Origin: Paramacrobiotus richtersi
Lineage: Eukaryota; Tardigrada; Eutardigrada; Parachela; Macrobiotidae
Direction: 5' to 3'
Length of the DNA: 20,068 bases
Assembly: GCA_034698045.1 (NCBI GenBank)
Contig: JAQGAU010001294.1
Coordinates: 1-20,068 of the forward strand
Shown here: piece by piece, positions 1 to 13,092 of the stretch
Position numbering within the stretch: the stretch's first letter is position 1
Layout of the letters: every line of letters begins with the position of its first letter
Translations under genes and position numbers: made by a program
The notes under the pieces: generated by a model
Seen by the model: the letters and a program-made list of their open reading frames with translations, nothing else
What the model was told of the DNA's origin: nothing
The model's database searches: none

Positions 1-1083
1 TTTAATGCACGCTTTGCTTCTGCAATAGTGATTGTCCGCTTGCGTCATGAGATGTATTGTTCTGTTGAAGTGTCTGTAGTTAATGGTGGGCATGCGTGTT
101 GTGCTGCCGCACCAGGTTTAAATTCCCATGTTATGAATGTCAGCCATAACAGGATGTGGGTTACCTGCTTGCGAAATAAAGAAAGAAAGAAAAAGTGTAA
201 GGTGTACTCGTACATTACGTCTTTGCAGAAGGTAAAACAAGCACAGTAATCCACAGATTATGATGAATACCGAGATTCTGTAAAAGCTTTCTGACTAACC
301 ACAGTAAAAGCAACTAGGTTTTTCATCAGTCGACGGGATTTGCAAAACGGTCTTTGATAGAACTATCGGTTATTGCCAAGGTTTTGCACTTTTATCGATA
401 TTGCCAAATTTCACGTTACCTGATGCTGGCCCTCTTCAGGTTCGGCGTATACACCGTAAACGGGATTTTCAACGGTAGACATTTCAATTTCCACTGCTTT
501 GTCCATCATTTATGTACTCTTATTGAAAGCAGTATAATCAATCCAATGTGTTCGCCTCTTTAAAGGAGACTTTTAACAAAACGAATCACTGCGTGTGCCG
601 ACAAATCATAGCATTTACAAAATTATCGCAGACTGGTAAGGAATTATTGAGTAATCGGTACGCATGGGGTAAAATCGCAGCTGTGGCTTCTATACCGCAA
701 CTGAATTACAACAGCGCATTCTAACCTCGCAGTGTATTTTGTTTACCCATCATACATGCAAAATTCTGTGGGCAGCACCGGCTTGTTGTTCAGTTATGAC
801 GCAGAAAATATGTAACATTTTACAACGGGATTGTGCCAGTGGTCAGAGATCGTTGTCAACCGAACTGCTGTACAATAGAGTTGCATCGATTGAGCTGTCG
901 GGCGCTGAAATGTACTGAGTACAGGGAACTCGTTTGCAAAGTGTTTGAATGGATTGTCAGCTGTCTCAGCATGTATCAGTGGAAAGTCTGCTAGTTTGTG
1001 TTATACTAAAGACGAAAGCATCCCTAACATCACTGCGTAAATGCAATATTTCATTATATTTGAAAGTATATTGTTTAAATTAA

Positions 1084-1139
1084 ATTATAAAACTTTGTAT
1101 TATAAAAACACGCTAGTATATATTATAAAACTTCGTATT
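1084..1139. repeat. AT-rich direct repeat pair
   Basis: An 18-base unit beginning ATTATAAAACTT occurs at 1084-1101 and again at 1122-1139 with a single T/C difference, in very AT-rich sequence. Probably a local duplication; no function is suggested. Confidence 0.5.
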
Positions 1140-1306
1140 TTGGACCTGTATAATTGATCATGGCATATCAGCCGTGGCTAATATCGTCACTGGAATTACG
1201 CGACATTTTTTATGACATATAATACCCAAAGATGTTGTTCTAAATTTCTAATTCTATATATATAAGAAAAATGTCATTTAAACCAGTGATGTAGTTCGCG
1301 TGGCAT

Positions 1307-1648
1307 TTGATTCTCGTGTGTGGTTCGCTTTTGGTTCTCGGTTTACTCTTTGATACTCGTGGATTTATTGTAATCGATACACAATGTGATGTTAAAAAAA
1401 AAAGAAAAATGCTTCATAAAAGCTGCCACGTGCGGGACCAAGGAAAAACGAAGAAATTTCACGTTCTCGAATCTAGAACGGTAGTGTGGACACATGGGAA
1501 CACAATAACAACACCACCAGCAGATTTTCGGGGAACGATATCCATGAAAATCGAGAAACCGAAATTCTGGATCAAGCTAAGTTTGCAGCAAAATCGTAAT
1601 CACCAAGGCACTGTGGCGCACGGAAATCGTAAACAAAGAAAAATATGA
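1307..1648 (+). CDS. Doubtful small ORF, hydrophobic N-terminus, basic C-terminal half
   Basis: An open frame of 113 codons that I do not recognise. It begins with a hydrophobic stretch (LVCGSLLVLGLLF) and continues with a Lys/Arg-rich region. There is no in-frame ATG near the start: the frame opens after a TAG at 1292-1294 and its first ATG is at 1409, after the hydrophobic part, so a real gene would need an upstream exon or a shorter start. The one supporting sign is an AATAAA at 1681-1686, about 32 bases after the stop. AT-rich DNA can produce both by chance. Confidence 0.15.
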   Translation: MILVCGSLLVLGLLFDTRGFIVIDTQCDVKKKRKMLHKSCHVRDQGKTKKFHVLESRTVVWTHGNTITTPPADFRGTISMKIEKPKFWIKLSLQQNRNHQGTVAHGNRKQRKI

Positions 1649-3361
1649 GATCGAGTACTAAAAACATTTTATAAAAATTCAATAAATGTCTGCCACACTA
1701 AAGAATTTACTGTCGGCAACAAGTGTTCGTATATTTATCGTGATATTCATGTCCATAGGCTTACCGGAAACACGGAAACAGCAAAGCCGTCAGCGTGCAA
1801 TTTTTTCCGTCCAGGATAATTCTGTTTGTTCTCGGTGTATTTTGGTTCTTCATCTCAGAAAATAGAGGACTTTTTTCTCTACGTACTGCAATAGCTGTGT
1901 AGAGAATAAAGTATACGATACTAAAAACACAGCAAAGAAAATGAGAAAGACCTTCTGTTTTCTGTCTGTTGCCTCTATCGAAAGTACTGCGCATTCAAAC
2001 AGTTTGGAACAATAGGCTCGCAAGTGCGCGCGTGCATTCTCAATCGGTGCAACTCTATTACTTGCTTTGGAAAAGCGTTCGGTGGTCGATCACGAGCAAC
2101 AGTATTTCGGTGATTCAGACTAAAGGTATCCTTTTTAACGCACTCTGCGGATATTGCACCGTCTGATGGGTACGGAATGTTATCGTTCCTGTTGCTGGAA
2201 ACGATAGCGTTTTGTACCGGCTTATTGGTATCGTTGCAATTGCGAAGTAATGCAACTTCATACCACGTACTACAGTCTGTTTGGTATCATATAGCAAATG
2301 AAAGGAAGAAACGCAGAACCAGAAGCAGCGCTTGTACAATATTATCTACCAGTACATCCATGATGGTCGTATGTCGAACACTGTTTGGTATGACAAACAG
2401 CGCCGTACGATGTCGTATGTGCAGTTTCCGCTAGCATCGTTTAGGTACTTCACCGAGAATAATGTATAACCGGGCAAAATCAGCAATGGATAGATCTAAA
2501 TACGTCACACGAAAGCTAGCTAGCATGTGTATACCGCGTACGTTACATGCTGCTATATGTATAACAACTGTGACATTAGCGAAACATCGTATAACCGCAA
2601 ACATCTTCCGTATTTGATCAGTGTGGTGCATTCTGTCCGCAGATGATTTCGTTTCGGCAGAAACCAGCTTTTAACAAATTTATGTTAAAGATGCATACAA
2701 ACACGGATGTCATGCACGGAAGCGTACGCACTTCGTTTGCGGGCATCTGGATAGATGCGGTAATCCGTATGTTAGCCATTGTACCCGCGTGTCAACCATC
2801 TTTTTGATAGGAAGAGCTAAATATTTTTTGCGCTACCGACATCTCTTACCAGCAGGAAGCATCTCTTCCTAAGGAAGTTGAATACACGCAGAATCTGCAC
2901 GGCGACAGAAAGGCCAAGGAAACCGGTGCCCCAACCTAGCACATCACCCCTATTATGAGCTCTGGTTGTGTCATTTCCCAGTTCCCAAGTAACTGCTTTT
3001 CTTTCGCACTTTTTTTGTAAACAAAACAAACATTAATTAATACCAAAAAATTAAACAACCCGGGAGCAGTGACTGTCTGAAAGAGAGAAAAGCGTCTTTG
3101 ACAAAACTCTTCATTACACCATGAAGTCGAAGTACGCGAGAAAGAGTGCGTGGAAAATTATTTCAAGTAGGATTCCCAAAGAAAGCAGCTCGAAATGGTT
3201 TTCTTGAGGCTGAAGGAGCTTCTTTCGAAACCATAAAGGTTTACGCGTGCTCGGGATTTCGCATTGCACATCATGGTGAAGTGTAGGCTACTGGATCAAA
3301 AAGATAACAGCCAGCACGATGATTGCGCCCTACAGCGAAATACGTCTTAGATACGCCATAA

Positions 3362-6901
<3,540 letters not shown>

Positions 6902-7531
6902 TATGGAGTTTCTATCGACAGAGAGAATTCTACTGTGAAAAAGCGGAACTGGAGACTGCAAAAACAGAACTTCAAACGATGTATCCGGTGAAAATGAGTG
7001 TATAATTCAGGAGAATCCGAAAGAACATCACTGTGGAAAACAAACAAGAAATCGCTAACTGAACGTAAAATCTTCATTCACAGTTCTGTCCTTTTCGGTC
7101 ACTGCCAGTCCAAAATTTAGCACTTCGAGTTATCTGCTCCTTTTGCACTTCTTGATCCTTGTTCACGTTGAAAAACTTCGCAAACTGCCGGTACGACTCC
7201 GAACTAGTAAAACAGCATGCATTTTTCCAAGTGCGTTTCAACAGAATCTGTCTGAACGACGACTTGCACATATGTGTTCACACACATACGAGCAAATTTC
7301 CTTCCGGGGCAGGACCTGCATTAAGGCATCCGCCTGCGGGCCGGAAGCATAAGCTTTATTATTTTGATCTGGTGAAAATAAGCTTCGCCTGGTAATAGCA
7401 TAATAACCGTTCAATGCGTTATGCATGTGCGGAGATCCCGTATTTCCCATTTCCACCGTATACCTGTACTAATTTGCCCCTGAGTTTTCAGTTTCACGAA
7501 TCAGTTCAAGCTTTACTCACACAAGCCTGTC
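6902..7531. promoter_or_regulatory. Divergent intergenic region between helicase and BTB-kelch gene
   Basis: This 630-bp gap separates the inferred starts of two genes transcribed away from each other and so probably holds both promoters. A CACATATGTG palindrome (E-box-like CATATG core) followed by a CACACACATACG run lies near 7267-7290. I see no clear TATA box at a fitting distance from either start. A 65-codon minus-strand ORF at 7074-7271 has no recognisable content. Confidence 0.45.
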
Positions 7532-9763
7532 ATGGAGAGAGAAAACCTGATTAACGCACATCTTGACAGCAATACGAACGTAAGACTGGCTGAGGAACGT
7601 TTTCGAATTGTTGTATTCTGGGTCTTTGCGACTTATGTGTTTGTCTTTGCAGAACTCGGAAGCTCGAGCGGAAGGGACTCACCGTAAAAAGCTGAAGATC
7701 AAAGACGAAGAAATTAGACTATCCATCGGGAACACAGTGATCGTGGCCGACAAGCGCAAGCTCATCGAATCCTCTCCATACTTCGCTTCTCTTCTCCATT
7801 TTCACGCCGATGCTAACTTGAACGCTGTGTCCCTGGAACCTCCCGAGAATGTACACATCGGTACCTTTTTGGCAATGCTGCACAGTCTTACGAATCCCGA
7901 AGTAAAACTGCACATCAGTGCAACAAACGTCTGGGACTGCATTGTGTTATCCAAATACTTCCAGCTGGAGCACATCGAAGAGAAGTGTTATAGAGCCTTG
8001 CGGAAAATGTTGTGCACGTTGACGATGGATGGGCTACTGCGTCTGTGGCGTAACGGAAATGCTTGTGCTGTCAAACAAGTTACAACACAGGTTTTGGTCT
8101 GCATCTCTCTGAAGATGGAAAGTGCCAGCCAGTCGACGGAGTTCGTGGACTTGACTGCTGATGAACTGGTCGCTTTGATGTCCGATGATGGCTTCCTGCC
8201 GCTGGTGGAGAGGGATGTGTGCAAAGTAAGAGACATATCGTATCACCGAGACATTCCATGATTTTTTGGATAATTTATTATTTTTAATAAATTTTTTTTA
8301 ATTTTGGGTGATTTTTCAATTTTCGGATATGCCAGTTTCCAGAAAGAAATGCAAAATCGTCTATCATTAATAGAATTTATATTACTGTTACAAACTTCCC
8401 GTGTACTGTACAAAAACGGGCGATTATTTATTATTTTTGTTTCCATTACATATTTTATGTACGTACTGTAATAACCGTATAGCAGCTACGGAGCAAGATT
8501 CCTAAATGCGGATCGTACATTTCGCAGGCTGTCACCGCATGGTTCCTACATGATCGGAAACATCGCAAGAAACCGCATATAGTGGATCGGATTGTGGCTG
8601 AACTCGTCTGGAGTGACTCTACTAGATTCCTTATAAAATCCATATCCCGCCGGTGCCAAAAGCCGGAAAAACTGCCCCAGCGAATGATTAACAGCTCTTG
8701 TCAAGTGCATCCACGTAAAGAGCTTAAAATGATTTCGCCGCTGTACGAAAGCTCTGCTATGATAGGTTCTGTATGTTGTAGGGCAAGTGCTGCTGGAGCA
8801 AGCTGGCGACAAAGGCGTTGTGGCCGGAAACTACATTTATGGTATTTTCTGGCATAGCTTCTATCGGACTGATCTGAATAACAAAGACTGCGACGGGGAA
8901 GAGTTGACGCTGGTCGAAACGGGATATGAGTCAGACCAGGAGTCTACACAGTAAGTTTGAAAGCTCTACAGGAAAATGCCTAGGTTGATTTCTCAATGAT
9001 ATCTTATAGCTAGCATAAGCAATGAACGACAGTAACCAGCAACAAGAAAAGAGGTATAACCGCAATAACGAGTTTCTGCTGGCGTGATTCGTATTTCCAA
9101 AAAAACTGCGAAGAGAAGCTAAATTTTTGTTACTGTGGTTGCTGAATACAGTAGATTTACATATGAGGGACTTCGGTGACTGACTTTGTGAATTGCAGAT
9201 ACAAGTTGTGTCAGGTGAAATTGTCCGACGTTGAAACAATTGGATGCTTCGCTTCATTCTGGCAGCGCACTTGGCTGTTAACGGAGCATGATGTAGCGTA
9301 CCACACATTCGACGAACTGCGAAACACTATCGCACTGTACGACACAGCGACTGACGAATGGCAGCATCTGCCGTTGTTGCCTTTTTGTCGGGTTGGACCT
9401 GTAATGCTTCAGAATGGCTCTTTTCTGTACATAATCGGAGGAATTGAACACAAGCCGTATGAGGCTGGGGAAGGTAATGCCCACCACTGCTACCGTCTGG
9501 ATTTGGCCAAGTTCACGGCTTGTCAGTTGGAGCGGGATGGTGAACCGGAACAGGAGTGCGAGTGGGAACGGATCGCCGATCTGAACGCTCCGAGAATCGA
9601 TCACCGCGCCAAAATTCAATACGGTCGCATCGTCGTTGACGGAGGCCAGACGGAAACAAGGGATGTCGGTGGATACAAAGGTTACGAGGATGCACGGTGG
9701 TCGGAAGCTTACGATACGACGCTGAATACATGGACTGTCTTCGACTTCGAACCTGCAGCGTAG
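7532..9763 (+). CDS. BTB-BACK-kelch-like protein
   Basis: Probable CUL3 ubiquitin-ligase substrate adaptor. Five exons: 7532-7579, 7653-8225, 8528-8714, 8782-8950, 9199-9763; total 1542 nt, 513 residues, frame kept. The BTB domain lies at about residues 38-130 (LSIGNTVIVADKRKLIESS, PYFASLL, VWDCIVLSKYFQLEHIEEKC), followed by a BACK-like helical region (FLPLVERDVCK joined to AVTAWFLHDRKHRKKP). The C-terminal half is degenerate kelch: FLYIIGGIEHKPY, a RIVVDGGQTE strand and NTWTVFDFEP, with DTATDEWQHLPLLP as the clearest kelch signature. I see two or three recognisable blades rather than the usual six, so a complete propeller is uncertain. The intron at 8715-8781 is required: reading through it leads to a stop, and splicing restores VLLEQAGDKGVVAGNYIYG. 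The 302-bp intron 8226-8527 is AT-rich with no other feature. The exact orthologue is not identified. Confidence 0.87.
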
Positions 9764-10238
9764 ACGGTGTAAAGGAGAGAATGGAGGAATGGTTTAGTTT
9801 GCGAATTTGTTGGTCAGCTTTGTGCAGTTTTCATGCATTTACTTGCACTTCTCAAAGAGATTTATAGGGAATTCAGAGTTCTGCGAAGATGAATTTGGTC
9901 AACGTATAATTTCTGCTGTTTTTCTCCAGCTGAAGTGCTGGAAGGTAAATTAAGTTGGTACAGCCAATGGGCATGATATGGTTCACGTTCTGGTTGATTT
10001 CTCAGTATCTGCGTTTAGATAAATAATTAGGATAGCTCCTGTCTTGATGTCCAATTAATACGCCTTATTTAGCAGCCACAAAATGCGTTTCATGAAGAGT
10101 TTATACCACTCTGTTCACAGGCGAATATTTGTAGAAATAATATTTCGATAAATCGGTGAAATTTCGAACGGTTTTTCTTAATTTTATTGGATGTTTCATA
10201 TAAACACGGCTTTTTTCCTCAACCGTGCAAGATCCTGT

Positions 10239-10277
10239 AAGTGTTGAACAACCAGACTAACAGTTTGTTCAACACTT
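10239..10277. repeat. 13-bp perfect stem-loop
   Basis: AAGTGTTGAACAA at 10239-10251 is exactly complementary to TTGTTCAACACTT at 10265-10277, with a 13-base loop. It lies about 480 bp after the BTB-kelch stop, so it could sit in that transcript's 3' untranslated region or act as a DNA palindrome. It does not match the histone 3' stem-loop and is short for a microRNA precursor. Confidence 0.75.
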
Positions 10278-10326
10278 CGTTGTTTATACCGTCTGTACGT
10301 ACGCTACAAAACTACTTTAAATAGGC

Positions 10327-10574
10327 GACTCACCGTGTTGAGTCTTGACTCACCGTTCGCGTATTACGTACGAGGACAAAATTGTGCGGTGCCCCACCTG
10401 AGTCACCACATGGTGCGATGCTCCACTCAGCCATATAGCTCAGAGCCTATGCTGTCTGTACCTGTGTATGCAGCGCAGCAGAGTGGAGCAGCGCACCATG
10501 CGGTGACTCATGTGGGGCACCGCACAATTTTGTCCTCGTAGTGCAGAGACTTCTACGTAGTGTGTCATGACTCA
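10327..10574. promoter_or_regulatory. Cluster of AP-1/bZIP-like TGA(C/G)TCA motifs
   Basis: Exact TGACTCA or TGAGTCA heptamers occur at 10346-10352, 10399-10405, 10504-10510 and 10568-10574. The first lies in a short repeat where GACTCACCG occurs at 10327 and 10348, with TGAGTC between. TGASTCA is the established binding site of AP-1 (Jun/Fos) and related bZIP factors. Two of the four sites are partners in the inverted repeat and so not independent. A regulatory role for the F-box gene about 600 bp downstream is inference. Confidence 0.35.
10369..10540. repeat. 60-bp near-perfect inverted repeat with 52-bp spacer
   Basis: The arm 10369-10428 (starting TACGAGGACAAAATTGTGCG, ending GCTCCACTC) is the reverse complement of 10481-10540 with only three mismatches in 60, falling at arm positions 30, 40 and 50. 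The 52-bp centre (10429-10480) is not paired. Transcription would give a long hairpin of about 57 paired bases. Each arm carries one TGA(C/G)TCA. It could be a fold-back or MITE-like element, a hairpin-RNA (endo-siRNA) source, or a local inverted duplication. There is no transposase and no clear target-site duplication at the ends. Confidence 0.85.
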
Positions 10575-10608
10575 TGCCGCATTTTGAGTTACCTGTACTG
10601 CCGGCTTC

Positions 10609-10676
10609 CCATTAACACTGGCGTTGCATTCTTACCTATACACCATTAACACTGGCGTTGCATTCTTACCTATACA
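10609..10676. repeat. Perfect 34-bp tandem duplication
   Basis: The unit 10609-10642, starting CCATTAACACTGG and ending CTTACCTATACA, is repeated without change at 10643-10676. The lack of differences points to a recent duplication, or to an assembly artefact. Confidence 0.9.
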
Positions 10677-11146
10677 TGAGGGATCAGACAAAGATCTGAA
10701 CACCTGATAACGTGCATACTAGACGGAGACAGGCAAGCAGTCGATGCCCACGAATGAGCAGTTCATGCTAATTTTTACTTTTTTCTGGTACCCGATTGTG
10801 GTCTGTGTTTTCTTTTGCACGACACGAGAATTATTAGTTACTGACTTAACAGTAATTCATAGCGAGGTATACCTGGTCTCGCGTTCATCCCGAGGATTAC
10901 TGACTTTTTGATTCCACAGTATGTACAAGGCATTTTAGCCTGGTTTACGCGGATCTCCTGAGTTCCACGTCAGCTCCTGGCACGTTCAGACTGGAGTTTG
11001 GATACTACTATCCGTAAGGATCGGTAACCATCGAGTGATAAGCGCTTTTATGATATCGGTCTTGACTCTTGCATGATTTCAGTACTTTGAAACTAGACAG
11101 TTTTTCAATGCTGTGTGACGCCAGTTGACGATTGTTGTACAGAGCC

Positions 11147-13092
11147 ATGCCACGCTATCGGTTCTTGTATGTCGACCATGGGTATCGGCGACGTGTCCGT
11201 ACCTGGAATGCAGTGGATGTGCTGGGGGACGGCGGACTGTTCCAGCACGGGACCGTCGTCGACGTCGACGCTGACGGGCTCGTGGTGGACTTCAGCTGTG
11301 CGGGCCAGCGGCGCCAGCTAGTCGACTATGCCAAGGTGTTCCGTGTTGACATGTTCAGCTATAGGAAAGTACTTCAACCGGGCAGCGCCGTGGAGGTGCT
11401 GTTGCGCCCCGACAAGCAGCGACCCTGGCTATGGCTGCCGGCCAAGGTGCTCACCGTCGACATCCCGGGTATACGCCGTCCGGATTTGGCCTTTGTGGAG
11501 TTGAGCCTGGGCGGGACCCGGGAAATTGTCGACTATGAACAGGTGCGTCTGCCGCCCTCTTTCGCCGATCTCCAATCCCTTGTTATCCGCCAGGGCGACT
11601 TTGTGCTCGGATCAGTGTGCCCGCTGCGTGTTGGTCTCGCTGGGTTGTTGCCCAGTAGTTCAGCGCTGTGGCCGGCCTTTTGCCTCAAGCTGAGGGATCA
11701 TATGTCGGATTTATATGAGGTGTGGCCGATATCTGTCAGCAGTGACCAGCTGGTCTTTCTGCAGCGAAATCCGCTTATAGTGGGCCTGCACACACGGTAT
11801 CCCTTTTATGCTCGAAGTCTGGTGAGTTACTCAAGGCTGCATATTTTAAAATACATTGCATCCACGAGCCGTGACAAGGGTCTCGCATATGAGTGATAAA
11901 CTGTTACCGGACCGCGTTATTATTAATGCATCGCGATATTATTAATGCATCGGTTCCAGCAGATGTTGTGCGTGAGTTGCTCAACGAGCCTTTTTCTTCT
12001 CTACAGGAAGACAAAATCCAGTCGGCGGAAGGGAACCTTGGCAAGAACATGGTCAGCTACATGGGGCCGATGGTGGGGGCGAATGAGTGGCGCTGTTGTT
12101 TGCCGGCGTTGAACGGTGGTGTGGTCGAGGACAGAGAAGGATTGGGGTGGAGCCTGCATCATCTGGCCCAGCACGTCCTACAGGAAGTGTTCAGCCACCT
12201 TGACACCATGGACCGCGTCTCCCACAGACGCGTATGCGGCGCCTGGGACTTGTTGCTGTCCGGAATGTTGTCCGTGGACATTCGTTTGTGCGGTGTCCGC
12301 TGTAGCTGGCCTGGGTATATTCGGAATGCTTGCGGCAGTTGCAGTCTCAAGCATGCATACCCCATCGCCGCACCCCTCTTGAAGTGTGTGACGGACCGTA
12401 CACGCCGCATCACCCTCATCCACGCCAAATTATGGGTCATAGAAGATGTCCTGCTGAACTTGGCACTTTGTGGCCAACTGGGTCGCTTAACGGCCGATCA
12501 ACAGGTGACGGTCGTGGCGTTCCAGTGTGACGTGGGTAACGCAAACTCTGAAGAAGGGGTCAGCTGTGCTTCGTACAACCTAAGTCTGTTGGCGGAAGCG
12601 ATGACTGGCGTGTGGTGCCATCGACTGCTGCTGAGACAGTGCACTCTGTGGGACACCATTCCCCTTCTCCGTCTTTCTGGTAATGTGGGGATTGCCTCGG
12701 CGCTGGTAGATGTGTGGCGGGCATTGGACTGCCCAGTGCCAGCGTTCGACGCCCAACGGCTGGCCGACTGGGTGGCGTTGGCCGTGCAGTCCCATTCACC
12801 GGATTGTGACGTTATACTGAATGTGAGGCATTCTGTAGTGTTGCTACAGGAACGTACACGTAGGAAAGACAATAATCCATGCTTTAATCTGCAGATTCTG
12901 CATGTGTTCACGCAGCCGGATCCACGAGCAGGCAACGTGTTCGCTGGACAAGAATGGACCGTGAACAATGTGGTCTCCCTGGATGTGACCAAGCTGTCCC
13001 GCGTCGCCCAGTACGCACTCAGTGTGCATGTCCTCCCCGAATTCTCACTGCGTGACTTGTTTGACCAACTGCCAATCCCCGCAGACATATAA
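11147..13092 (+). CDS. Tandem Agenet/Tudor-like domains plus F-box protein
   Basis: Two exons, 11147-11821 and 12007-13092, joined in phase 0 across a 185-bp intron (CTG|GTGAGT ... CTCTACAG|GAA), give 586 residues. Start is the ATG at 11147 (GCCATGC context); no in-frame ATG lies upstream. The N-terminal part holds two related beta-barrel-like modules: about 22-67 (AVDVLGDGGLFQHGTVVDV, then LVDYAKVF) and about 80-135 (AVEVLLRP, PWLWLPAKV, FVELSLGG, IVDYEQVRLP). Their spacing and pattern (V-E-V-x-x-R ... W-W/L-x-A-K-V ... I-V-x-x-x-x-x-R) resemble the FMRP/FXR tandem Agenet pair. An F-box follows at about 275-312 (LAQHVLQEVFSHLD, RRVCGAW), suggesting an SCF substrate receptor. The remaining C-terminal 275 residues match nothing I know. 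Exon 2 is GC-rich and intron-free, unlike its intron-dense neighbours. Retaining the intron would stop translation at 11896. Product-level function is inferred. Confidence 0.82.

Larger units (their letters stand above)
1..3361. other. Gene-poor left flank, no confident gene
   Basis: About 3.4 kb with only short ORFs, none with a recognisable domain or a convincing chain of splice sites. Visible elements are an AATAAA at 175-180 followed by a short GAAA-rich run, an AT-rich pair of 18-bp direct repeats at 1084 and 1122, a small ORF with a nearby AATAAA (listed separately), and part of the presumed 3' untranslated region of the minus-strand helicase just left of 3362. I found no terminal inverted repeats, target-site duplications or transposase/reverse-transcriptase motifs. 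Decayed mobile DNA too old to recognise cannot be excluded. Confidence 0.6.
9764..11146. other. Structured noncoding interval
   Basis: About 1.4 kb between the BTB-kelch stop and the F-box gene start. It should hold the 3' untranslated region of the former and the promoter and 5' leader of the latter. It contains a 13-bp stem-loop, a 60-bp inverted repeat, several TGA(C/G)TCA motifs and a 34-bp tandem duplication (listed separately). A pyrimidine-rich run ending TTGTACAG just before the F-box ATG looks like a splice acceptor, so a 5' untranslated exon may lie somewhere in 10700-11100; I could not identify it. No credible coding sequence. Confidence 0.6.

Noticed and set aside
2177-2434. 85-codon ORF with a signal-peptide-like start, and an overlapping alternate frame containing DGRMSNTVWYDKQRRTMSYV
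   Set aside because: Both frames look mildly protein-like, but neither has a domain I recognise, partner exons or clear splice sites. Not enough to call a gene or a decayed element.
7074-7271. 65-codon minus-strand ORF between the helicase and BTB-kelch genes
   Set aside because: It shows no similarity to the missing DHX15 N-terminus and has no supporting splice or start context.
8715-8857. Reading exon 3 of the BTB-kelch gene through to a stop near 8857
   Set aside because: Removing the 67-bp GT-AG intron 8715-8781 restores the frame of the following exon and the total length is then a multiple of three.
12498-13088. 196-codon ORF antisense to the F-box gene
   Set aside because: It is a long antisense ORF in GC-rich coding sequence with no recognisable domain. 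The sense frame has an F-box and a clean splice junction.
11893-13092. F-box ORF as a separate gene starting near 11893
   Set aside because: The first 114 bases of that frame are intron sequence: a strong donor at 11822 and a pyrimidine-rich acceptor at 12006 join the upstream ORF in phase 0, and the frame has no ATG at its beginning.
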